Positions 10,956 through 22,100 of a DNA stretch of 64,000 nt are shown piece after piece. The DNA lies in assembly GCF_018139145.2 (NCBI RefSeq), contig NC_059476.1:13199001-13263000 (forward strand), read 5' to 3'. The DNA is from Gymnogyps californianus (lineage: Eukaryota > Chordata > Aves > Accipitriformes > Cathartidae). The notes under the pieces were generated by a model, which saw only the letters and a list, made by a program, of their open reading frames with translations, made no database searches and was not told the origin of the DNA. A program made the translations under genes and the position numbers. Every line of letters starts with the position of its first letter. The stretch's first letter is position 1.

Positions 10956-13900
10956 TGTTAAATTCTTTAATTGGGATATAACCTCTAGTTCAGTGTTGTC
11001 AGAAACTAGAGGGATATATCACAAACATTTTCAAAAGCATGCAGCATCATCTGCTGTTAGCAACCGAGAAAGAGACTGGCTGGGACTTTGCCTGACCTAA
11101 TGCAGCTATTCTTAAGTTGTGTTCTTTTTCTTATATCAGTACTGGAATTATCTTAGTCATTACTGCACTATATTCACAGAACATTGAGCCCTATATCTGG
11201 GTAACAGTGGTAAGACAGGTCATTATTTATCCATATCATGTCATGTAAACTAAAGACACTGCATTGTAGTTATCAACATGCGTTTCATAGAATTGTCACT
11301 GTCACCATCATAAGAACGTGTCATGGACGTTTTTTGTCTGTTGAAAGAAAGAATGATATCCATATTTTATGTTTTAGCCAGTAAGGAGTTTTCATATTAT
11401 CACTTTTTCAGAGGTGGAAACAGAAATAGGAAAACAAAAATTTCTCATTAACTCCATTTCCCATCAGTAAAAACAGATGAAACAATTGCGAGCTAGTCTT
11501 AAGAAATGCTATTCAAAGCTAGTTTAGATTGTTGCACCTTTGGTAATGATTTCCTGGCTGAGATAATGGATCACACCGTGACATTCTTACATCTTTTCTT
11601 ACACGAACACAAAGCTGCAAGTAACTGGGATGATGCCAACCCACTCATCTCACTTGTAAGTCATTCTTCACCTGCCATTGAAAAAAAGTAGCTATAGCAG
11701 ACTTTTTTCTCTGCTGGTCCTCTGAGGGAATGCGACCTTACAAGTGCAAAAACTACTGGATGCAATCCTCTTCTCCATCCAGCCCAAGAATGAATGAAAA
11801 CCATATTAGTTTGATGTTTTTTAACCCGATCATTTCCATTACAGTAATGGACAGCAGAAAACAGTAAACAGAAATGTGCTCATCTTCACAGAGGATCAGG
11901 CTGCTGGAGCTCAGGCCCTGAGTTGTCCTGCTGGACTACAGAGGAGATAAAGGAGGCCTTTGGCTCATTCTTGCTAGTGATAGCTCACCAGCAAGGGAGA
12001 GCTGACTTTCAAGCTCCCGCTTCTGCTGCTGATAATCATATTATAAAATCAGAATTTTGATGAGCCACAGTTTGTTGCAAAAGATAACATAGACAATTTA
12101 CTTATTTGTAATTTCTTCAGGACACAGTGTAACACAGCTGAAATGCACTAACCAATATTAAAAAGGCAGAATAACTGATGCAGTAATTCAGGAGGTTACC
12201 TGCATCTATTACAGGTGTAATGTGTCTTATCAAGGACACTGCACATTTACCTTTATTTCCAAACTCTTTTGGACACGTGGTTAAAAAATAGTATCTTAGA
12301 CTGGTCTTGAAACTCAGACTAAAGAGTTCAGTTGCACTTTATCAACACTTTTTTTCATATTCTTTTTAAATGAGCAAAAAAATCCCCTCATGAGTGTTGT
12401 CTTGTAACCTCTAGATACAGAATTTTCACTTTGGTATTTAAATTACAAAAAATTGCATTACATTTGTATGTAAATTGTAAATTTGTAGCTGAAAAATATG
12501 GTGCCTAGTTTGCAAATTCAGCTCAATAACTGTTTAAATTCAGGTAGTACTTTAAGTTGACTGGTTTCTCCTTACTACCTACATCACTAGCTTGAATTTT
12601 GATGCAAAAAGGAAATTCCTTAGAATTACTTGAGCAGTTGTTGGGATTTTTCATCATTAAAATTATATCCAAAGATAGTTTTCATTATCAACCATTTCTG
12701 AAGATATTTTCTTTCACATAAAGATTGGTTTTGGGCTGAAGGGAAGAAGAGAAATTGTTGTGAGGGTTTTGATTAAAACTAGAAAATTTTTAGCTAAAAA
12801 GTTGATTTATTGGAAAAGCAATGATCTGTTTTGTTAAAAAGACATTTTTCTTCAAAATCACTACATTTTTATTGATCTGCTTCAGTGGTTATATACCATA
12901 TTTCAATCCAGGGAAATGGACTCTATAACACATCATTACTTCAGGTGTATGATATCTCCTCTGAACACAGGAAACAGGTTGATAAGGTTAGCTCCTCACA
13001 TTCCAATGATTAACAAAGCTTTTGGCAACCCTTCCTCAATATCTGAATGGCAAAATAAATAAATAAAAGAAAAATTAAGAGGCAGGCAGAATTCATGTCT
13101 GGATTGAAGACTGCTGATGAAAAAATATTTGTGCTTCATTTGAAAACATTTTCCTTGCAGACTTATCCCTCAGTGACAGTCCTGTCTTAGTGTAAAGATA
13201 GCAGGTTATAATTTTCAAGTGAAATTAGACTGAATATGTACTCTAAATTTTAGTATTTTGCACATGTACTTAGATAAAATATATTATACGTGTCAACTTG
13301 AAAAAGCTGTAGAACTGTAATAGTCAAGAAGCTATCTATCCATCTGAATTGCTAACAAAAATTAAAATTCATCTGGTCATTGAGAATCGTTGGTATCTCA
13401 ACAGGTTGCACCAAAAACATAAGCCATTTTACCTTTATTTGCAGGAACATTCCTGTGATTTCAAAAGAACTCACTGCCACAGCTATAAGTACTACATACA
13501 TGTTCTGATTATGGTCTCTTTCTCAGGGTAAAATGTTGCCCAGAACCAGATACATTGATGCTCTTAAGGTTAAAAGGAGTTCTATAATCTCTGTAATAAC
13601 AGCCCCCATGTCAGAATCAAGCCCGAGGGACTGACCGTGATTTAGCTGTCCACAGACAGCAGCTTTTTGCAACTCCAGGAAGAATTTCTCCACCAGAAAG
13701 AATTTATCTTCTGCAGAAGTCAGCTGAAAAGGGTAAATTTACCCTTGTCAGACTTGATGCCTATCTGAAAGCCCAATTATGCCTGTATTTGCTGGTGGAT
13801 AATGCTCAGGCAGAGAGGGCCATGGGGATGAGCGCTGCACAGCTGTGGCAAGTGTCTCATTTCTGGCCTTGATTCTCAGGAGCCAGAAAACCTGCATGGT

Positions 13901-14020
13901 CCCATCCAGTAAGGACACAGGAATGCACTTTTATTCTAGGAAGTGGCAAGGTCTAAAGTTTTCTCTCAAAGAAGTGAATGACCTGCTAAAAGCAATGTTA
14001 ACCTTAAAAGGAATTTTACT
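10956..14020. other. Unique AT-rich sequence, no gene seen
   Basis: No coding or repeat feature can be supported. A short (AAAT)n run lies at 13052-13068. The region 12430-12490 contains an imperfect AT-rich inverted arrangement (AAATTACAAA ... TTTGTATGTAAATT). Confidence 0.4.
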
Positions 14021-14154
14021 TGCCCTGTCATGGGTCTGGTCTCCATAACCTATTCACTCCCAGGAAGACCCATGACTGAACTCAGCGGATTAGTGCTTCT
14101 CTGGCTACAGAGATCATGACAGTGCCACGACCCTACTTAAGGCAAGAGCAACTG

Positions 14155-14162
14155 TATAAAAG
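14155..14162 (+). promoter_or_regulatory. Isolated TATA-box motif
   Basis: TATAAAAG followed by GGGGATCA is a near-ideal core TATA context, about 20 bp after CTTAAGGCAAGAG. No gene is recognisable downstream. The layout (TATA, GC-richer downstream part with a CATAAAAC near 14293) could be a decayed LTR or an unannotated promoter, but no TG/CA borders or target duplication were found. Confidence 0.25.
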
Positions 14163-14650
14163 GGGGATCAGTCAGCACAAGTTCTGGCTCAGACCTGGGC
14201 TGGGCATGCAGGATAGATGTGCCTTTTCCATAGAACTGTTCAGGCAGCCTCTGGCCTCAATCCCAGGGCTGAGTGACTGCCTGGTTCACCCTCATAAAAC
14301 TGTGGATGAACACAGTCCCAGACAAAGCTAAGATTCAGGTCATCAGGAGATCCAAATTCTCCAGATGCTTCACAACTGCAAAGTTAGCTATTGAACAGTG
14401 CTGGAGACTCAAGTCCTCTTTCTACCCATTGAGCATACCATGTGCAGACACCGTTTCTACTAGCCTCCTCTTGACACAGCATATTCAAGAACCAATTTTA
14501 CTGAAACGGTCTCAAAAGAGTCATTTGTGTTTCAAAAGAGCATTAAAAGTCACACAGACTTTCAAAGGACCTTGTAGAAAACACTACTGTTGGTAGATTC
14601 ATAGTAGGCAACAGTGTCTATCCTAGAAGTCGAAATAAAGATGGGAATAC

Positions 14651-14738
14651 ACATCTATATGCATGTACACACACATATATATATGGATATATATACACAT
14701 AAATGTATATATAGGCGCGTGCACAGGTGTACACACAT
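14651..14738. repeat. Alternating purine-pyrimidine microsatellite
   Basis: A compound run of CA, TA and GT dinucleotides, including a GGCGCGTGCAC core near 14714-14724. It is low-complexity and likely to vary in length. Confidence 0.8.
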
Positions 14739-16400
14739 TACTTCTGCTTAATACTTGAGAAACCAGTGAGCTGAGGGACCACAAGGTTTAACTTAATCCA
14801 AATCAGAAGAGACAGGTAAGGAACCATGCTCTTCTCCTGGGTCCTGAGTCAATGAACCATAAACCAATTTAGAGGAGTTGCTCCCCCAGGTACACTCTGT
14901 CCCCAGGGAGCTGATACTAGATGGGCTGCAAATGCAAGCGAGACCTTGCCATACACTTATCCAGCCTGCCTCCCTACCCCTTTGGGGATAGCCATCCTAA
15001 ACAGTAGCTGAACAGCCTTCCCTGGCTGTCAGTTTTGTGCCCTGGATGACAGAGATCCAGGCACTTCTTTTCTTTTTCTAGTCAACACAGCAGATAATAC
15101 ATTAAATCAGCATCAGCTGTAGAGTTTCATATTCTGGCACATCCTGGTGTGCCAATAGTTACAATCTGAGACCCCTTCCTCAGTGTGTCTTTCAGTAAGA
15201 CTAAATCATTCCTGACAAATAGATGCCTGCAGTACCTGATGAAAAATGGATGGCTTGCCTGATATAAACAGGGTTTCGGAGAAGGAACTTATTGACTGGC
15301 TTGCAGAATTTCTCTCCTGGTTGAGGATTCTGGGGTTCAGTGCACTAATGCTGAGTGCTTCACTCATCACCTTACTAGTTTTCTTATTCAACTTTATTCA
15401 TTTTCGCCTATCTCTCCTTCCTCCTCCTCTTTCCTCCTACTCCCAATTTCTGGTATCAGAATGTCTGAGAGTCAAAATTCAGTTTTTTCTTCCACCTCTC
15501 AAGTCTTCAGGAGGCTGAGACCTGCTCAGCCAGAATATTTTCAAAATACACTGGTGCCGACAAGTCTCAACCAAATATATTCCTCCCTGGCTGCACTGCA
15601 AGTAACTTCCCCCCTCCCCCCATTTTGTGTGATTTTCATGAAAGTCATCAGCAGGAACTATTTCAGAAGGTCATTTTCCACATGGAATGAGGAAAATATT
15701 AGGTGACAGGAAAGAAGCAAAGTAATGTTTCATGAATGCAGACTTCCCCTTCTGTCTGAAAATGCCCCCCCCAAATATACATATTAGAATCTCCACCATT
15801 TCCCTCCCCTTGTGAAGGCATCATGATGTTTGTTGATTTGCTCTGAATGCCAGTGAAATAAAACATCATGTATTCTGCAGAGCTCATATGGAAAAAAAAC
15901 CCTCCTCCCTAAAAAAAACCACCAGCAAAGCGTGATAGGAAGAGAGCTTAAATTCTTTGTTCTGTAATTGCTCTGACTCTATAGTTTCCACAGGATATGT
16001 CATTATCACATAGTGCCTGTTGACAAACATGGTGGGAACTGAATCCATGGGGAAAATGTCCCTTTTAGGAAGGGTAGTGCCCAGTTTCCTTGTTTCCATA
16101 CCTGCAGAGAACAGTTACAATTCTCTCTGTAGTGCCTTTTTTATGATATAGATGACAAGAAAGAACACTGATTTTGAGTAGTGCTTGCAGGCAGTCAATA
16201 CTAGTGATGAAGCCTTTGAAAATCAGGTTCACTGCTTGTACCACTGAGCTGCAGTCCATGGGGAAATTAATGGCCTTTCTACACTCTTAAATCTGAGTAA
16301 AACAGGGGTCCATTTCTGCCCACTGCAAACGAAAAAAGAGAAAAATAAAACCCAGTCCACAAAAACATGATTTCTGTAGAAAAGGAGACTCTTAAGAGGA
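14739..16400. other. Unique sequence, no gene seen
   Basis: Several short overlapping frames on both strands (61-90 codons) show no family resemblance. A C-rich run lies near 15609-15621. Nothing else can be supported. Confidence 0.4.
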
Positions 16401-16407
16401 GGAACAG

Positions 16408-16530
16408 TCCTGTGGTTTGAGCAGTAGCCTGGGTTTGTGAGACAAGCACTAGCTCTCCAAACTGATCCTACGATCTTAGGTGACTGGGACTGTCAGATGT
16501 ATTTAGATACTTTAATACCACTGTTTTAAG
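16408..16530 (+). mobile_element. MIR-like ancient SINE fragment
   Basis: GTGGTTTGAGCAGTAGCCTGGG, with a following TTGTGAGACAAGCACTAGCTC segment, resembles the tRNA-derived head of MIR-type SINEs (GTGGTTAGAGCACTAGCCTGGGACTTGGGAGA). The later ATCTTAGGTGACTGGGAC segment loosely fits the core GTGTGACCTTGGGCAAG. The copy is diverged and the right end is uncertain. Confidence 0.5.
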
Positions 16531-17535
16531 GACACCGAAGTCTCTGGTGCCTCTGGACATGATCCTTCAGGTATGTTTACATTGTCAAATTAGAGTACAC
16601 TTGATTTAGCCACAAGTCCTCTTCCCCCAAACGCTCACCATGCACAGGGGGTTGGATCATCTCTTTCAAAGACAGTACCCAAAGCACCATGTGGTTCTCA
16701 GTCTACCTGCTGCTCAGAAGAGTTACAGCAGGGAGTCAATAACACCAAAAAGACTCTCATGCAGTAGATGCACGTTAAAGCCTCCCCAAGGCTTACAGAC
16801 ATGTTTTGTCCCAACCAGAGCCATCCTTCAAGCAGTCCTCCTGCAAGAGGGCCTTCAAAAGAATTTGTCTTGCTAAAGCAGCCATATACAAATGTCACAA
16901 AGCTGAAGCTTGAGGTGAACATACCTCAAGGGGACACAACCAACAGACAGGCTGTATCTTTGTGAGGGAAAGCTTCCTACTAAACATGCTTTAAATCCAG
17001 GTCTTGGAAGATCATGTTCCCCAGCCTGCAGTATTTTACAGGCACTGTGGGCTGGAAAAGGAAAGGCAGCAGATGTGTTTTGGTCAAGCATGAAAAATGA
17101 AGTGCTTTAAGGGTGTAAAGGCAGGAACAGCTGCTGGTGTCCATGGGAAGAGTATGGTGGTCTTGATTCCACTGACGTAGTTTGTGGTAGGAAATGTCAG
17201 CATAGCTGTGCAGAGTGGCAAAGAAAGGCAGAAAGATGCCATAGACTGTCAAAATGGGATAGGTCTCATACTACAGTAGCCCCATGACTTTGCAAGTGCA
17301 CAACCAAGGCCTCATAAACAATGTCTCGGATATGTTCCTTCTGTCTATCGCAAAGCGGTCATGTGAAAATGTATGCATTTTAAGGGTGCCTAGATACACT
17401 CACAGAGGACACATATATAAACAGGTTGTTTCCTTATTTGAAAGGAATGTGTAATTCTCGAGAGTGGTGCATTTTTTCAAGAGCTCTTTCTAGGTGGCAA
17501 GGGAGAAGAGGCTGCTACTGCATGATAAGGAAGTT
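16531..17535. other. Unique sequence between the SINE and the CR1
   Basis: Overlapping short frames on both strands (65-90 codons, 16.6-17.25 kb) look like chance in a locally balanced-GC stretch. I see no splice-bounded exon or family match. Confidence 0.4.
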
Positions 17536-17573
17536 TCTGAATGATAATTTAAAGATAATCCCACAAGTCCATG

Positions 17574-19017
17574 GGACCTGATGAGGTGCATCCATGGGTC
17601 CTGAGGGAACTGGCAGATGAAGTGGCTAAGGCACTTCATATTTGAGAAGTGATGGCAGTGCAGGGAAGTTCCCACTGACTGGAAAAAGGGAAACATAATC
17701 CCCATTTTTAAAAAGGGAAAGAAGGAAGACCCAGGGAACTACAGGCCAGTCAGTCTCACCTCTGTGCCCGGCAAGATCATGGAGCGGATCCTCCTGGAAA
17801 CTATGCTAAGGCACATGGAAAATAAAGAGGTGATCGGTGACAGCCAACATGGCTTCACTAAGGGCAAATTGTGCCTGACAAATTTGGTGGCCTTCTACGA
17901 CAGGTTTACAGTGTTGGTGAATAAGGGAAGAATAACTGACGTCATCTACCTGGACTTGTGCAAAGCATTTGACACTGTCCCGCACAACACCCTTCTCTCT
18001 AAATTGGAGAGACATGGATTTGATGGATGGACCACTCAATGGATAAGGAACTGGTGGGATGGTCACACTCAAAGAGTTGCGGTCAATGGCTCAATGTCCA
18101 AGTGGCGAGCAGTGATGAGTGGCGTTCCTCAGGGGTCGGTATTGGGACTGGTGCTGTTTAACATCTTTGTTGGCAACACGGACAGTGGGATTGAGTGCAC
18201 CCTCAGCACGTTTGCCAACGACAGCAAACTGTGTGGTGCAGTTGACATGCTGGACGGAAGGGATGCCATCCAGAGGGACCTTGACAGGCTTGAGAAGTGG
18301 GCCCGTGTGAACCTCATGAAGTTCAACAAGGCCAAGTGCAAGGTCCTGCACATGGGTCGCGGCAATGCCAAGCACAAATACAGGCTGGGCGATGAGTGGA
18401 TTGAGAGCAGCCCTGTGGAGAAGGACTTGGGGGTGTTGGTTAATGAGAACCTCAACATGACCAGGCAACGTGTGTTTGCAGCCCAGAAAACCAATCATAT
18501 CCTGGGCCGCTTAAAAAGTAGTGTGACCAGCAGGTTGAGGGAGGTGATTCTCCCCCTCTACTCTGCTCTCGTGAGACCCCACCTGGAGTACTGCGTTCAG
18601 CTCTAGGGCCCCCAACATAAGAAGGACATGGACCTGTTAGAGCAAGTCCAGAGGAGGGCCACCAAGATGATCAGAGGGCTGGAGCACCTCTCCTATGAAG
18701 ACAGGCTGAGAGAGTTGGGGTTGCTCAGCCTGGAGAAGAGAAGGGTCCAGGGAGACCGTACAGTAGCCTTCCAGTACCTAAAGGGGGCCTACAAGAAAGC
18801 TGGAGAGGGACTTTTTACAAGGGCATGTAGTGATAGAACAAGGGGTAGTGGCTTTAAACTGAAAGAGGGTAGATTTAGACTAGATGTAAGGAAGAAATTC
18901 TTTACTGTGAGGGTGGTGATGCACTGGAACTCTGGTTGCCCAGAGAGGCTGTGGATGCCCCCTTCCCTGGAAGTGTTCAGGGCCAGGTTGGATGGGGCTT
19001 TGAGCAACCAGGTCTAG
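17574..19017 (+). pseudogene. Disabled CR1 ORF2 reverse-transcriptase domain
   Basis: The relic begins in one frame (17574, GPDEVHPWVLREL) and shifts by one base near 17636-17643. In the new frame it meets a TGA stop at 17650-17652, then runs open from about 17653 to 18603 and is stopped by TAG at 18604-18606, where the family has Trp. The same frame is open again to the natural end at 19015-19017. Visible RT motifs: motif [10 protein letters not shown] (catalytic Asp codon near 17953), motif [11 protein letters not shown] near 18118-18147, and motif C FANDSKL at 18211-18231, where the family has FADD; the first catalytic Asp is therefore Asn (AAC, 18217-18219). The C-terminal part includes RRATKMIRGLEHLSYEDRLRELG after 18628. 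Near 18931-18965 two small indels shift the frame and restore it. The product, if made, would be inactive. Open frames on the opposite strand (17806-18072, 18091-18498) are shadows. Confidence 0.92.
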
Positions 19018-19027
19018 TGGAAGGTGT

Positions 19028-19044
19028 CCCTGCCCATGGCAGGG
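19028..19044 (+). repeat. CR1 3'-UTR stem-loop
   Basis: A perfect 7-bp inverted repeat CCCTGCC/GGCAGGG with a 3-base loop just after the ORF2 stop. It is typical of CR1 3' ends and is thought to help recognition by the element's own reverse transcriptase. Confidence 0.65.
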
Positions 19045-19088
19045 GGGTTGGAACTAGATGATCTTTAAGGTCCCTTCCAACCCAAACC

Positions 19089-19104
19089 ATTCTATGATTC
19101 TATG
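19089..19104 (+). repeat. CR1 terminal octamer repeat
   Basis: Two exact tandem copies of ATTCTATG mark the 3' terminus of the CR1. Confidence 0.9.
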
Positions 19105-19105
19105 A

Positions 19106-22100
19106 TAATCTTTTAAGATTTGGAGCAACCTCATTATGCACACTTCTAAGTGACTTAACTACAAGTTTTAATTATTCCTCTCTCTATCTTGCAGTTTCCT
19201 CAAGAAGCCTTTCAAAAAAACCTGTACAGCTCATAGCTGAACTGGGGCCTTGCAACTTATAAACTGTACTTCAACTTCGGTTGACTGGAAATAGGTCTAA
19301 TCCAATTGCTTGCCAACCTTCACTGGAATAATAATACTGAGCAAATAACCCCACAGGCAGCATTACATTGCTTTTCCTGCCAATCTCAATTTTAACTTGA
19401 TTGTTTCTTAATGCCATAGGCAATGTCAGAGAGACTCAGAACAATAAGTTGCCAAGAGGCATAAGTTGAAGAAAAATAGTCTGAACTATTAATCCTAGTT
19501 TGTATGCACCTGTAAATATTAGTCGTAAACCATAGCCAGATACCTGTGGGGAGATTTAATAAGATTCTTATTTCCCTATAAGCAGTTAATATGCAAGGTA
19601 GGAGAAAGACAGACAGGCAGACAGACAAAGACAAAAAGAGAGAAAGATCATGAAAAATTAAGTGTTGTCTAATGTTTTGGGTCTTTTCCACCTCTGTTCT
19701 TATTATCTGAATGAATGGATTTTGCCTGACATTTATCTTATGGTCTTGATTCTTTCTTGATCCTGAGAAACACTTAACACTCTTAAAAGGGCCACATGAA
19801 CTGTTTGCCAAGCCAAAACCAAAGACCAATAGGGCACTATAGCCAGAGGACAAAATATGGCAGCTGAGATCTTCTTTTTCCTCCTCCTCTGAAGATTTCT
19901 CACTTGTAGTAGTGAAGTACATTGTACAAGGCGGGAAAGTTTGGTTTAACACCAAAAACCTCACTCAATCCTTTCCCTTCATGGGGTCAGCAGTTGTGAA
20001 TTCAGCTGCGAAGGAGCCTCAGTGAAACAGCTCGTTTGACTTGTTGAGTCTGGAATGAAAGAAGGAAGAAAAAAGCCCCAGTCTTTTTTTTATATTGCAC
20101 GTGTAAAAAAGGAAAACTTTGTGATCTACTTTTATATCCTGGGCAAGATAGCAATCTATATAACAGCATTGATACCTAGCTCAATACTTGCTAAGATTGT
20201 GTTTGACTTTTTAATGTGCAGCACCACTTTGGCTAACAGTCATACTTGACTCTTAAGTGTATTCATATTGTTCTTGCGTTGTTTCCAGCTGACAAACTCG
20301 ATTTTTTTCCCATTCTTAGTTTCTAAACACATACATTTCATATGTATTTTTTAATACATTTTGTATTCTTGATTCCTTCCCAACATTAAGACTCTAGTCC
20401 TCAAATTCTTTCTGTAGGATAACCTGACCATCTGTGTTAACAATACTTTCCATCTTCATTTCATCAGTATATTGGCGTAATAAGTGGGAGTGTGTTAATA
20501 CAAGGTTATTATTGAAAATATTAGGTACAATCAATTCCAAAATGTGTCCTTTATGAACTGTATTAGTTACCTTTTTCAAGCTTCATATACCTCCTTTCAA
20601 CACTGCTTGTTATCTTCTGATTTCTTATTCGTCCATCACAATACTCCTTTTTTAACGTTCCCCTTTTCTTTTTCTTCTCTTTTTCCTGTTTGGAACCTAT
20701 AAAATGTTTTTTTTTTAAGACAAGAACACCTGTCTTTCCTAGAAGGGAAATTCCCTTATCAAATACAGTTATTGAGTTAGTCTTGTGTGATCTACCTTTG
20801 GGAAACCCATATTTTACTTGATCCCATTTTTCAGCTACTTTGACATCTTGAATTACTCTTTCTACCAAAGTGTTTTAAACATTTGAAGGCTACAAAGAAC
20901 TGACAAATGGGCCTATATCATCATTTTCTACTTCTTAAATAAATATGCACTCTTTATTCTTCTCCAGTCTTACACTACCACCTCCTAACACAACAGACTA
21001 ATGAAAATAACTTTCTATAAATTAAAATTCCTTGGAAAAACTAGTCTCATTCATGGCTACTTCCATGTGGAAAGATACAGTGATGTTTCCCCGTTTTGTA
21101 CTCAATCAAATGGGACTTATCCCAGGAAAGAATGATCAAACCTATCAACACAAGAAACTTTGCATCTAAATTACTGAATTTTCATATCTTGTTTTTAACT
21201 GATGGATTAGACAGTTGAAATAAATCTTCTTTAAAGTACTAGAGAGCTTGAGGGTTCATTAGATTAATCTGAGGAAAGGAGCAAGTACGATGTGCACTAT
21301 GCAATGTCTTTCAACCTCATTGCCTGCCTATTAGGCTGCAAGAAAAGAATATTTAAGTGTCTGTTTATTAACTGATTGTCAAAGAGGCCTGATTATTTCA
21401 AGGAGATAGCTTTGCAAAAGAAAGAGTAAGATGAACTGAAGAGTAACAAAATGATTGATTAATTTCCTTTGGGGGAGGGGAGGGAATAAAATAAAATAAT
21501 GAAACATAAATGTGTCAGATCCATTTATACAGAATTGATATTTAATGCAGCTCCTTTTGAAGCTGAAATTAAATTTTCTTAAGAGGTATTATTAAAAGGG
21601 AGATGGGATGTAACCTTCCATCAAGATACTATTATTTTAATACATCTTAAAAAAAATGAAATTTTTTTCCTAAAGTATGCTAGTAAATTAATTTATGCAG
21701 ATCTAAGCAGTAATTATGAAATATGCTTATCTAGACACCTTCTGTTTCTGTTGATCCTACACGTTATTCTGATGAAAAGCTCATAATTCATAGCATTCTT
21801 GATGTTTAGAATTGTTGGAATTATTTATAACCAGCAGTCCAAGGGTGCTGCTAACGAAATGGAGTTTGAAACTGATTTGCAATGCACCAAATTGTCTGTT
21901 TTCAGGCCCTGAGCACAGATAGTTACGGCACTCTGCTTTGCAACCCGCAAATGGAGAATGCAGCACCACTGTGGAAAAAAATAAGACCAGTGTGGGAAAG
22001 GGAGGTGCCAGTCTTTCCAAGGGTTTCAGATCAGGAAAATGGATAAAGCCAGGAAATTAAGAAACTTCTAGAACTGTTGCAATAGACAAAACAAGTGTTT

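Larger units (their letters stand above)
17540..19105 (+). mobile_element. 5'-truncated CR1 LINE, recent type
   Basis: A non-LTR retrotransposon of the CR1 clade, truncated at its 5' end as most CR1 copies are. It holds most of the ORF2 reverse-transcriptase domain, the C-terminal part and the 3' end. The 3' untranslated part has a small stem-loop (CCCTGCC at 19028-19034, GGCAGGG at 19038-19044), the conserved AAGGTCCCTTCCAACC segment and two copies of the tail octamer ATTCTATG (19089-19096, 19097-19104). CR1 uses this 3' end for target-primed reverse transcription and usually leaves no clear target duplication; none is seen. The left border is uncertain (about 17470-17575). It is much closer to the consensus that I recall than the other LINE remnants here, so it is the youngest LINE in the window. 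Confidence 0.93.

Noticed and set aside
17806..18498. Minus-strand frames (88-135 codons)
   Set aside because: Shadows of the CR1 RT frame; no independent evidence.
18789..19007. Minus-strand 72-codon frame
   Set aside because: Shadow of the CR1 C-terminal frame.
19392..19964. 190-codon minus-strand frame
   Set aside because: The longest non-repeat frame, but it has no recognisable domain, an implausible composition, and no promoter or splice context. Chance is more likely; a protein search with no hit would confirm this.
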